The translations under genes were made by a program, and so were the position numbers. Below are positions 1 through 11,500 of a stretch of 64,000 bases of DNA, one piece after another. Below the pieces are notes generated by a model, which was not told the DNA's origin, searched no databases, and saw nothing but the letters and a program-made list of their open reading frames with translations. The first letter of the stretch is position 1. Each line of letters starts with the position of its first letter. The DNA is from Glebionis coronaria (taxonomy: Eukaryota; Streptophyta; Magnoliopsida; Asterales; Asteraceae), in NCBI GenBank assembly GCA_025667525.1, contig CM046882.1:544496630-544560629 (forward strand), in the 5' to 3' direction.

Positions 1-53
1 TCTCTCTCTAGGAATCTTCAACCCACTTCATAGATTCATAGTTTATCAATAGT

Positions 54-2705
54 CTACACATTATCATTAGGGTTTTGATCTTTCTTGGGTCTCCATGTTA
101 AGCTTGAAGAAGCTTTAGACCCCTTACCTTGTAGTTGCAAATATTTAGGTCTGGTCACGTTTTTGTCAGCGTTAGAATTTGTCCTGTCAACGCTGAAATT
201 ACCCTTATCAGCGTTGAACCTAGGGTTTGCTACAGAAACCCATTGCCTATTTGACCAGGTGTTTGTCTTTTGAAATGGTCTTTGTCCATGAGTGTTAGAC
301 CCTCTAGTAAAGAATGGGGCAGGGCTAATCACTTGTGGACTTTGCTGCACGCAAGGTTTGGGTCTGACAACGTTTGACTTCCTAACAACGTTGACTTTGT
401 TCCTGTCAGCGCTGAAATTGTTCCTGTCAGCGCTGGATTTGGGAGCGTTGACACACTTGTATGCCAAGTGTGAAAAGCTACCACATGTGTAACAAGCTTT
501 TCTAGACACAACCTTAGGTCTAGAAGAGAAAAAGCCTATTCCATGATTGCTAACTTGGCTCTTGGGTGACCTAGTATTCCTATACATCTCTGCATATTTA
601 ATGGTAGGTCTTCTAACAGTGTTTGAGCCTAAGTCAACAGCTTTACCAGTGATTGGGTTAGTAACCTTAATGGGTGTTGACTCATTTGGACTTTCACATA
701 GCAAGCCACCCTTGACAAATAAAGTAGGGTTAGCCTTCTTCCACTCATTCAGGTCAGTCAATTCTTGTTGATACTCTTCAACTGGAGTGACAACTCTTGG
801 TGGAGGAATGAATTCCTCCTCTTGGAGCTCTGGCAAACCAGTCCAAGATAGGTCCTTTTGTTGGACACCATAGAAGTCACCAGCTGGTGGTGGAACCAGA
901 GAGTAATCATTCATCCCAATCCCAGTCATGTCCTTAGGATCCCTTTGTTTAGCCACACAGTCTCCTAGGGTTTGGGTGGCTCTATCAAATCTTTGAATTT
1001 TAAGGCCAACATTATCTTTATTCTTAATTGCCTCATCTAACTTAGCCTGTATCTCACCATTAACCCTTTCCATGATGTTTCTAATATCCATACTAGCCTC
1101 TAACTCATGTTTTAAAATATTGATTTTATCTTTTAAATCAAATTCCATTTTCTTGTATTCAGAAACAGTTTTCTCAGTTTCAGTAAGAGCTAGTTGGTAA
1201 TTAGACAATTTACATCTTTCAGTACTCATATCATTTTTTAATCTTAACACCTCTTTGTTAAGTCTTTTAGTATTTAACCTACACCCTTTGCTACAAAAAG
1301 CATCATCATATACCTCATTATCAGATGAAGAGGAGGAGTGTGCCATGAGAGCATATTCAACATGCTCTTCTTCTTTAATATCAGCAACCAAAGCTTTATA
1401 CTCTTCAACATTCTTAGCCAGATAGCTCCAATCCCATCCCATACCATCAATTCCTTGAACTGCAACCATGGCTTTGGAATCCTGAGCTTTAACAACCTGA
1501 CTTGAGGGTTTACCAACATCAGATCTTCTAGGAGATCTGCATTCCCTCATGAAGTGACCCATACGATGACAGTTGTAGCATTCAACTTTGGATTTATCAA
1601 ATCCAGCTGTGTCTTTAGCATTGAAGGTCATCTTCTTTTTAAACCTTCTGTTCCACCTATTTGCTCTTATACTAGCAAGAGCCATGTTCCACTTAATGTC
1701 CATCTCTTCCAAGTGCTCATCACTTATCTGCTCAAGGTCCTCATATGTAATCACTGAACCATTGGGCAAAGAAGCAATGTAAGCACAAACAGTATCCAAA
1801 TCCAAACCAGCAGGTTTAACTCTTGGGGAGTCATTCTTGAGTGTGTCAGCGTCTGAATAGGAGACGTTGACAGGACTTGTTTCAGCGCTGACATATGATG
1901 ATCCAGTAACTGGATGTATGTAAGAGTCCTTCTGATTGAATTGACCTTCACTATGAGAGAAGAAGGCCATGTTACTGGTGGTAGATTTGCTTCCATGCTC
2001 TAGAAGAGTTTCATCTTCCAATAGTCTTAGTTTGTTGTAGACGTCATCAAACGAGGAGCTCTTGTAAGTATTGTTGGCAAGAATAGATCTTGCCTCAATC
2101 TTCCATGCCTCACCAAGACTTTCAAGAAAGGTAGCATTAATGTCAACATCACCAACTTGTGTCCCCATGAAGGACAACTTGCTTGTAATGTCAAGCAATC
2201 TGCTTCTCACACTACTCAGTTTTTCATTGGGTTGAGCTTTGAAGACAGCATAATCATGCATGAGTTGCTTTTTCTTTTCTTCCCTAGTGTCTGCATTGCC
2301 ACCATGTGCAACTTCAAGAGCTGCCCAAAGATCCTTAGCAGATTCATAGCCTCTATATTTATGCTGGTTTTCTTGTCCCAAAGAGACTTTCAGAATATTT
2401 AGGGCTTTCATGTCAACCCTTCTCTTTGCTATGTCATCAGCAGCCACAACTCTACCATCTCCAGGTTTTTCTCTCTTATCCTCTTCAGAACATCCAGCAA
2501 CAGTTGTTCTTTGAGCAATGGCATTAAGAATCTTTTGGGCTTTATCGAATTTGTTTCCATATTCAATAACCTCCCAGATTGTGTAGTCATAGATCCCCAG
2601 ATATTATTCAAAGTTGAACTTCCACAAGTCAAAGTTGGTTGCATCAAGCATGGGAATCTTGATGTTTGGTAAAGCTGAGGAGGAGGATGTGATTGCTTCA
2701 GACAT
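54..2705 (-). pseudogene. Copia gag polyprotein, interrupted by a nonsense codon
   Basis: Gag of a Copia element, the capsid/nucleocapsid precursor. Translation from the ATG at 2705 gives an N-terminus of the Copia gag N-terminal type (NFDLWKF). It hits an in-frame TAA at 2606-2604 and then continues in the same frame for the remaining 840 or so codons. From the internal Met at 2447 there are 797 uninterrupted codons: a UBN2-type gag region (about 1-150), a CCHC knuckle CYNCHRMGHFMREC (290-303), a long Leu/Lys/Glu-rich coiled coil (about 390-495), and a second knuckle CYTCGSFSHLAYKC near residue 645. The C-terminal part repeats the tetrapeptide S/N-A-D-R/K several times. The TAA sits where relatives have a Gln codon, so a C-to-T change (CAA to TAA) is the simplest cause (inference). 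The family call is from motifs and remembered resemblance to Asteraceae Tnt1-94-like elements. Confidence 0.85.
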
Positions 2706-2790
2706 GATGTTGTTAGGGTTTCTAAGAAAATTAGGGTTTTGGTGATTTTTAGGGTTCTTGTGTTCTTTAAGATCAAAAGTTCCTCAACAA

Positions 2791-2802
2791 GCTCTGATAC
2801 CA
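2791..2802 (-). other. Primer-binding site, initiator tRNA-Met type
   Basis: The minus strand reads TGGTATCAGAGC, complementary to the 3' end of plant initiator tRNA-Met, the usual Copia primer. It is separated from the LTR end by two bases (2803-2804) and lies 86 bases upstream of the gag ATG. Confidence 0.88.
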
Positions 2803-2804
2803 CT

Positions 2805-3320
2805 TGTTGATCCCAAACTTAGATCGATTTAGCTTTATGTATACGAGATTAGATCAAGTAATACACTTAGAGAAACCTTTGTATATGTTTATGAATCTAA
2901 GTGTTATGCGGAATTTAACACTTAAACAAGAACACACAATGATATAAACAAACTTTCACTTTGATTATCAATATCAAACTTGCTTACAATGAAAGTAGTT
3001 TACGATTGAAAACTTATATGAAACTTTAACCTAAAGGTCTTCTTTTATAGACATAAGAAGCCTTGTACAATAATCTACGTATCAACTATTGTAGGTAAAG
3101 ATAAATATAGAAAATAAATTATTGTTCTTATCTTTACTAGAAGTAATCTAGAATACAATAAACGCGTAGATAATATCTTCCATCAGTGCTTGTCTTCAAT
3201 GTGTCAACGTTTGACTTTATCTTGTCAACGCTTGAGCTGTCAGCGCTTGTTTTGTTCTTGTCAACGCTTGTTTTGTTCTTGTCAGCGCTCAAGTGATTTG
3301 GCCTTTATTTATTCCCAACA
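2805..3320 (-). repeat. 5' LTR of the Copia element (516 bp)
   Basis: On the plus strand the LTR begins TGTTGATCCC next to the primer-binding site and ends ATTCCCAACA, giving TGTTG/CAACA terminal repeats. Six copies of a degenerate motif GTCARCGCTTG lie at 3184-3291 with about 20-bp spacing. In element orientation this is the first 30-140 bp of the LTR, the U3 promoter region. The same motif recurs inside gag. Confidence 0.85.
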
Positions 3321-3798
3321 GATGGGCCTTTAGGGTTTGTTTTTATTTTCAGTCAACATATCATTCACACAACTTAAATAAACGTTACCCACTCAGTTAC
3401 TTCACCTTCACACGTTTATTCTCATCCACTCATTCCCACACATCACACGTTACCCAATAAATAAAGAAAACGCACCTCACCCACTTTTATTTACCAACAC
3501 ACGTTTTCCCATCTTTTCACACAATAAAAAAGGTTTCGATATAACCTATGTATCTTCATCTCTTACCTTTCATCCCAATAAACAGTAAATTCATTTTCCA
3601 CTTTTCCAAAAACCCTAATTACCCGAAAGTTTAAATTAATAAGGGGTTTTTACTCACACATGCGATTCAAGTGTGTGGGAATAAAATCCCCATGGTTTAA
3701 GGAAGAGAAAAGATGGAAGGGCTTGGGTACGTGGCGAATTTTTATTGGAGATGACACCTCACGTTCCCTAATCAGCCAATCAAGAGGCTTAAAAAAAA

Positions 3799-3848
3799 CA
3801 CAACTAGCACACACGGATGCCACGTTGGCAATCCGTGTGCTAGTTGTG
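3799..3848. repeat. Near-perfect 50-bp inverted repeat (hairpin)
   Basis: The left arm starts CACAACTAGCACACACGGAT and the right arm ends ATCCGTGTGCTAGTTGTG. The arms pair over about 22 bases, with a two-base difference in one arm and a short centre around CCACGTTGG. It could be the fused ends of a small foldback element or a natural RNA hairpin. No flanking duplication was recognised. Confidence 0.6.
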
Positions 3849-5349
3849 CCCTATCAACCATCAGATCAACAAAGAAAGAGAAAATGAAGATCTAAGGGCT
3901 GGAATAAAAGAATAATATGCTTGTGAAGATGCGAATATCCCTCCTCAGCAAGCCTTGGGATGGCTATAAACCCCCCCGAAATACTTGTAATCGCATCCCT
4001 TTTTCATTTTTAATGTTATTATGTTAAAATTAGTGTAGGCTTGTAATCTCTTTTTCGATAATGTAATGTTACTTTGAGTTAATGAAAAGTTTAATTTTAA
4101 AAAGTTCTCGAGTTCCTGTTTTTTAACCTTTTGAATTACTTTTTTTGCAACCTTAATAATTTTGATATTTAATAACTGATAATATTATTTAATTGGGCTA
4201 AATAATAGCTTTAATTAAGTGATTGAGTAAAATTGGGATTATATTTTTTCCCACTGGAAGAAATTTAAATCAAAATCAGTTTGGTTCGAGATGTATGTTC
4301 GAATGATATCTAATGGTGGTGGTGGTTCGTTTGACGATTAATGGTGATTGATGGTGGTGTCATTTCGTGTATAAGGTGACTCAACGCCAAACCTTCGTCT
4401 CAAAGGCTTTCTCCAATAGGTGCATTTTCAGTTTACATTTCATGTATTTGATTTACCTATGTTTATGAATCTGCTTATGTTAATAGGAGTAATGGTTTTA
4501 ATTGATTTTGAGTTAATGTTTTATAAAGTTTAAGATTAGTTGGATTTGCAGATTATGCTGATTTTAAATAATTTTAGATCTGATGTTATGTATGCCTTGT
4601 TATAGTTGGATTGAATTTGTATTTTGCTTCAACAGTTTTTGTTTATTACTGTATTACTTGAGTAAGATGATCGAATCTGATTATTGTGTAAACTGTTAAG
4701 TTTTTTATGCTATTGATGGAATTTGATGGAGTGCTTTCTGATTTCTGTAAGACTTAGTAGTGTACTGGTTTTCATACTTGATAGGCTGAATTTTAATCTC
4801 TTTAAATCTTTACTTTGTAGTGCTATATTGTGATGGAGTACATTTTCTTAGGATCTGATAATTTGTTTAGACTTGCTTGAATGTATTAGTTATGGTTGCT
4901 GGTTTGCTTTTACTGAGATTGTTCTAGCTGTTATAATGAATATGTTATGCTTCAGTGTGGCATTTTATTTATTGGATTTAGCTTGTTTAGTCTTTTATAA
5001 CTTTGTTGATATCATTCTGTTTACCTGAATGTTTATTTGATTAGTTTGTTGCTGAATTTGGTTTAATATTTTGCGTCTGTCTTCTATGATTTGATATATT
5101 GAGACTATGTACTGAATCTACTGAATGTTAGAATCTGCTGGTTCTTCTTGTGTGATATATTGATTGATTTGAGTAGTTTTATTATTAAAGTTGTTTGTTT
5201 GTTGGAAGCAAAGAATTACAGATCCTTTTGATATGTTGATTCTCACTTACTGATATCCTTATCAGTCCCAAAAATTCATTCAAAAGTCACCTCCTGTGAC
5301 TACAACTCTTGTTTGTTCAAAAAGAATTAAATCGCAAAATATTGTCCAA

Positions 5350-5412
5350 ATTGGGACTCGAACCCTTGACCTCAAGGGCAATAGCATAGTGTGTTAACCA
5401 TCTGAACTCAAT
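5350..5412 (-). other. tRNA-like fragment with Pol III box B
   Basis: The minus strand carries GGTTCGAGTCC, a perfect box B, preceded about 30 bases upstream by TGGTTAACACA, a weak box A. The acceptor stem does not close, so this is not a working tRNA. It could be a tRNA pseudogene or the head of an old SINE. Confidence 0.4.
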
Positions 5413-6874
5413 GCTCTTTTGATTTATTTGTCTCACATTTAATTAATATAGTAAAGCTTAATCTTGGCAGATTTCATTTAGTTACATTTTTTACTTTAAT
5501 TCCATTTTTAAATCATTTTAATATATGTTTTTATTAAAGTAAATTTTTAATTTCTAAAATAATATTAGTTTCAAAATAAAATAAAATAATAAATAAATAA
5601 AAATGTTTTTATTAATTTAAAAAGTTTTAATTAGTTTATTTTAATAATTAGATTTCTATAATTTTAGATTTTAAATATAATTGGTTTAAAAAATAGAAAT
5701 TTGGTTAAAGTAATTTTAATAAAGTTTTATTAGTTTAAAAAGTTAAATAGATTTTTTAAAAATAGATTGAAAGTTACTTTTATTAAATAGAATTAATTTT
5801 TATAGATTGTTTAATAGTTTAATTTTTAAATTGTTTTAATTTTAAGTAATTGTTTGTAGATTTTAAATATAGCGGGGTTTACGATTCATGCACTTTAGGT
5901 TAATTTTAAATAGTTTAAGATTGGTAGATTTAGTTTCTAGTTTAAAAACCGAAAACCAATTCAAATCGATTGTCCAAATCAAAGCAAAACGTCTCAAATT
6001 CATAAGATCTTCGTGTACAACGAACTTGATTCACCAACGTGTTTAATTGAATTCGTCATTGGTAATATTAGTCTATTACTTTTTCCTAAAGGTAATTTTC
6101 TAATTTACCCTATAACGTAATCAAATTATCACTATACTATCAACGACACATCAGTGAGTCTATGATAGATTGTTTCTATGCAGTCCTCTTCTGACTCTGT
6201 CGTAGAGCCTCCCAAATCTGCTCGACCAACGCAACCCCGTCGCTCTTTCTTTCCATTACTATTTATCTTTTACAATTAGCCATAAAGTTACCAACATTAG
6301 TTATTAATGTCGCCCTTTAACTTGATCTTATAATCGGTTTTGCTTCCAAAAAATACATCTCACAGTTTCTCTAATGACTATATACAATGTCCAACACATA
6401 CTAATTAGCTATTAAAAGATCAAACTCAGTAGTAAGATGAACTTTAGGTATATACAAATCAATACATCAATTGAACTGAAATAAAGAAAGATATACACCT
6501 TCAACAATGAAGAACAACAAGATGATAACTGCACCAAGGTGATCAATCTTCCAAAATCCTTATAAGCACTAATCCCACCTTGATTTAGCCATGATTTTAA
6601 CCATTTATATAAGCTCTAAAATCATCCCCAAAATCCTTATATCACTTCCTTAACCAAGCTCCCAAGCTTCAAATAACCATAGAAGTATCAACACTAGTTA
6701 CCAACTATCAATCTTCAACTAGTGTACAATAAATTTTAGGTAGAAAATTAACGAATTATGTGTTGAGGGAGTGGATTTTGTGTAGATGGAGAAAACAAGA
6801 GAAATTTTATAAATTTTGGAGTTAACTATGTCAAAATGATTAGGTGTAATCTTATGTAAAGTTGTTAAACCACA

Positions 6875-7167
6875 CACTACAGTGGTGCCATAGTTGGGGT
6901 CGTACCTTACCAGCCTAAAAACAATGGCTCACCGTACCTCACTCTCGTGCCATGTTTCTGGCACCGTATTTGCCAGCCAACAAATGTTTGCATTGTGATT
7001 TTTTTAATTATTAAAGTGGGGTATATGTGGACCCCTTATACCATTTTTTACCCTTATAGCACCATTTTTTTCGTGGCTCCCTGCTACCTCATAAAATGTG
7101 GTTCCATAGCCTACGTGTCAGCTATGGCACCACTTTTAGCTATGACACCATACCACTGTACCTAGTG
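6875..7167. mobile_element. MITE-like repeat, unit 1 copy
   Basis: The left end CACTACAGTGGTGCCATAG and the right end, read in reverse (CACTAGGTACAGTGGT), form imperfect terminal inverted repeats. The motif GGTGCCATAG or its complement recurs inside. There is no coding capacity. The ends look like CACTA termini, but I could not confirm a 3-bp target duplication, so the superfamily is open. The unit 2 copy is at 44261-44555. Confidence 0.4.
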
Positions 7168-8522
7168 CTTTTAGGAAGAGTACATGTGTCCATAACATGT
7201 GTAGTTTAACACAAAATTGCCACATAGTGGCATAGAGTGTATCACCCACTAACCATTATATAAGTGAGGCGAATTAATTAAAAACTTGCCCCGCAATTTG
7301 CAAAAGCGGGTATTAACGAAGCTCAATATTTTAAAAGTTACGCGATTTGAAAGATATTCGTATAACACGAAAAATAAAACGATCGATATAAAATAAAAAT
7401 GTCGACATTCGGAGAACATTGATATTTTGATTAATAATGAGGCTTATAATTTAATCAATGTTAACGCGTTATATAAGTGAATGACGCCTAAAGGTTTAAC
7501 TTAAATTACAAAAAATGCTCGTAAAACGAAAAATTAAAGTGAATACAATAAAAAAATATTTCTATGTCATAACGAGAATATTTACGATCGATGACGTTAG
7601 TAGACTTTGCTGTTAAATAATAATATACACATATTCGATACGCTAAAGTCCTAACCTTTTCGGGTAGCCGAGAATTCAATATTATTCGTAAAAACGAACA
7701 TGGTAATAAAAGTCGGGTTATAAATATTGGTCCGAAAATTACGAATTGCTACATTAGTATTAAATACTTATATGCGAATATTGTGATAAATTATCTCAAA
7801 AGTGACGTACGATCATTATTATCATTTGCCTTACAAAAAAGTTACATATTTAAAGTTTTTACATGATGTATAATCAATTAAATAATTAGTAATAAGGAAA
7901 ATGAGGAATTATTTATTCAACTAAACAATCACATGGAAGAAAAACAGTGAGAGTAGAAACACGTCAACTTATATATATATAACCAAATCGGGTTTTCTTT
8001 TAATTAAAAAGTTGCATTAAAAAAATATTCAAGGAGAAATATATTACTCGATGATATGTTATTTATCCCGATATATCTTAATTTATTTATCACACTTGAG
8101 TTATAAAAACACGTTATTACTTAATCATTCTATCTTGGTAGGACAAAACAAGTTAGTTATCAGATTACATTTTCTAGTAAAGTAATTAACCATGAAAAAC
8201 TTATTTGACTAAATGAACCTTAAGATTCAAAATTTGACCCTTGAGGCAAATCACGTGCACCATTGAACTTGTAACTTGATCCAGATCTATATTTACAACT
8301 TGACATGAACCCACTAAAGCCCCCGAATCCAATCTTCATGAATGAAAAAAAGTTCTTTGTATCATTATCTTTTTTGGTAAGTTTTATCTAAATCTATATT
8401 ATGTGATTCGTTATTTATCTAAATAGTTGTTTACATAGTTGTTTGTAATGGTAACAAACAAGTGTGGCATATGTTTTTGCCTCTCAAGGGTTTATGGTTT
8501 TAGTGAAAATCACATGACAACA
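7168..8522. other. Non-coding interval shared by both duplication units
   Basis: AT-rich with scattered CpG-containing words and no recognisable gene. It is closely matched by 44556-45912 in unit 2, with small indels such as a longer TA run near 45361. Codon-like conservation between the copies was not evident. Confidence 0.35.
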
Positions 8523-11500
8523 TTCATGAGACTGCAATTATACATAGTCTCATCGTCCAAATCGGGCTTAAAATGCTTAAAATATCATCAAAATACCCAA
8601 AAATATGCTTGTGTTTGTTCATTGTGTATTTTAGGTACGGATATCGTGAAATCAACAAAAGATCACAAGAATAAAGCAAAAACGAACATGGGAAACGAAG
8701 CCGCACAAAGAACCGACCCGAATCATGAATTTTCATTGAAGTCCTTGAAGTTTGAAGATTTGGCAAGATTGGTCCCTCTACCTTTGAAGACTTGTCATTT
8801 TATACCCCTGTAAAACCTCAAAATTACGTATGGGTCCCTAAAATATCAATTATATGCATAAATGTTTCTTGGAATTTGATGAATATGCAAGATTAGCCCT
8901 TGGAACAAGTTTGATAAAATTGTTGTGGCCAAAATAGGAAAAATGAAACTTGGTTATAAAGGGATTTCAAAGTTGTGTTGTTTAAAAGTTAAGTGACAAA
9001 CCTTTGGGAATTGGAGGACCATATGCGACCAGACAACCAAACATACCCACCAACCAAATCATGCCATGTCACCTCATCAACCAATCAGCACACACCACCT
9101 CCTCACACTCGCCACGTCATCATCCACTCACAACAAAACCGAATTTATTAATCACTCAGTTTGAAAAAATGTTTTTAAAACATATTCCCACTAAACACTT
9201 CTTTTTATCTCTAAATCTGATTAAACCCACACACACTAACACACACCTAAGAACACTAAACCTAGATCCTAATTACCCATCAAACTAAAGGGGATTTTCC
9301 CCTATTTTTCCAGATCACCAATAAACCCCACCCTCATTCAAACCCACTCACAAAAACATCTCCACATGAACCCCTGGACCCCACGAAGACCTCCCCTGTC
9401 CCCTGCTTGTTCTAAAATAGCAATGAAGAATCTTGCCAGCAAGATCAACGGCTCTAACAAATTTCTTGTTCCCCAATAGTCTTCTAAACGGCTGAGATTG
9501 GTCCAAAGACAGCTCATATCACATGGCTTTGGCAGAAAGATTCACAAGACTAGATTTGAAAACTTTTCCAAGGGCAAAAATGGGAATTTCATTGATTAGG
9601 GTTTTAGTCATTGTATTTTTTTATTCAGTATCTAGATTCTTCTACTTGTAGTATAAATACATGCCGACTTGTGGCATTATATTTTTGTTCCAGCTTTTGT
9701 AATTTTTTAAATTTCAATGAATATTTAGAGTGTTATTTTTATAAAATCTACTTAAGTCGAGTTCCTTTGTTATCCTGTTTTTAGTGTAACTTCTAAATTT
9801 TGATGCAAGTTAATATAGTTTTTCATCAAAAGTGAGTTATTTTGTTCAAAAGTTTTTGACAAAACTGATTTTTGAGATCCTTGGGTTCACAAGGGATTGC
9901 AACCTTGGTTCTTACAAAACCAAGGTGTATTGATCTTGTTAATCCAAGTTACATTCCAGTTGTAACTTGTTTTGGTTTCAAGGTCCTTCAAAAAGTATTG
10001 AGAATTTTAAGATTTTTCATATAATTTTTTTTTCATCTTTTTCTGTTTTCATTTACTGTAGCAAAAGCCCTTCAACAGCTTGCCTGACAAACAAGCTGTT
10101 GAGGAGTCTAATTACTTGAAGTGTGTTTTCTCTTTTGTTATAACAGGTACAATCCTTTTTGAAGATATATAGGGGTGTTGGACTGCGGTAGTCCCACCTC
10201 TTATTTCTCTACATCAACAGTCATATCATAACCATAAGCTCAGTTTTTAAGCTAAAAGGAGATGGCATTCAGCCATTGAGGGGCCTGGATGTGGGTCCCT
10301 CTAGGTAATATTGGGCTTGAACCCTCTTTTTCGTTATAAAATTGAGTTTTATGTGACTTTTGTGGTTTGACTATTTTTGTGATTAGTTTAAGCTTTGTTT
10401 ATGATCATTTATGTTTAATATGCATGTTAGGATAAGTTTATATCAATTTGGAAGTGGTATGCTTGATTCTGCTTCATAAAATTTTAGTTAACAGAATTTA
10501 AGGGGTGTTTGGATTTGGGATTTAAGGCAAGTTGGTGACAAAATTTTGGTTTAGAAACCAGTCAGACACACTTTAGTAGTCTTTACTAGGTAATATCAGT
10601 AGTTGCTTTAAGTTTTGTGTGTTGGAACCAAAATATTGCATGCTAGTTCTTGGTAAAAAATGGTCTAGATATTCAATAAGCTACAAGAGGTTTGTTTTAG
10701 AAATTTCTTGGTTACAATCTTGCACATCTGATAGATATAGGTGTTATCTAGGATTGTGTGTTGGTGATTTGTGGTTTGGTGTTTGATTGAGTGAGTATTG
10801 AGCCTTTGAATCCCACTCATTTGCCAAATATATCAGCAAAAGCCCACAGACCCCCTATTTAGCTTCACAATGATTGTTATTGGCTATATTTGGTGTGATT
10901 CTTGTGTGTAGCTTGTTATTTTCCTTGTTTATCTTGACTCCCTACACTCCACTGAGTGTAGGGGTGCCTTTGTTTCCAAGTAAAACCATGTAACAAAGAA
11001 GTTACAACCTCAAAACCCACCAGACGTCATTTTTTTGTTTAGGTCAGTGGGAACTAGGTTCCCACTGCTTGCTTGTTGGTTGCCACTGCCTGGGTAAAAG
11101 ACAAACAGCCCACTAGGTGTCACTATCACTTTTCCAGTTTTTTGTCTATAGTGGTGATTTTTCACCCTTTTTCAGTATTTCCAATTTTCCTATTTTTGTT
11201 ATTTTATTTTAGGATTTTTCATTAAGTTTATTTTTTTTACTGTTCATTTGCTATTTTTAGATTTAAATTGATTTAAATTAGTTTTTATTAATATGTTTTT
11301 TGTCTTTTAGTGCAAAATTTTGATATTTTTCAGTTTTAAAAATTTTTTTAGATTAAAAATATTATTTTAAGATTTTTAGTTTAAAATTTTTTACTGTTCA
11401 CTCTTTTTAAGTATTTTTTAGATTTAATTTTAGTTTAAATAGTTTTTTATTACGACTGTTTTGTCCTTTAGTGTTAAAAATTTCTTTTTTTCAAACTTTT

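Larger units (their letters stand above)
1..3320 (-). mobile_element. Ty1/Copia LTR retrotransposon, 5' portion, truncated by window edge
   Basis: Reading on the minus strand, the order is LTR (3320-2805), primer-binding site, short leader and gag (2705-54). Pol would lie beyond base 1. Just past the gag stop, a reading resembling the start of a retroviral-type protease (W-V-E-D-S) runs into a TAG at 10-8 in a different frame from gag. The protease junction therefore also looks damaged, though only a few bases of it are visible. The 5 bases outside the LTR (gatgg, 3321-3325) are the candidate target-site duplication; the other end is outside the window. The gag is broken, so the copy is not autonomous. 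Confidence 0.88.
3321..6153. other. Unassigned AT-rich region between the Copia element and the duplication
   Basis: I see no convincing coding sequence. The stretch holds a strong hairpin (3799-3848), a TATA-like GGCTATAAACCC at about 3962, a tRNA-like fragment (5350-5412) and a very AT-rich tract from about 5440 to 5880. The part around 3960-4110 resembles, in arrangement and in the phrase TCGAGTTCCT, the interior of the long-inverted-repeat element near 9640-9760. A relict of a related element is therefore possible. Confidence 0.4.
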
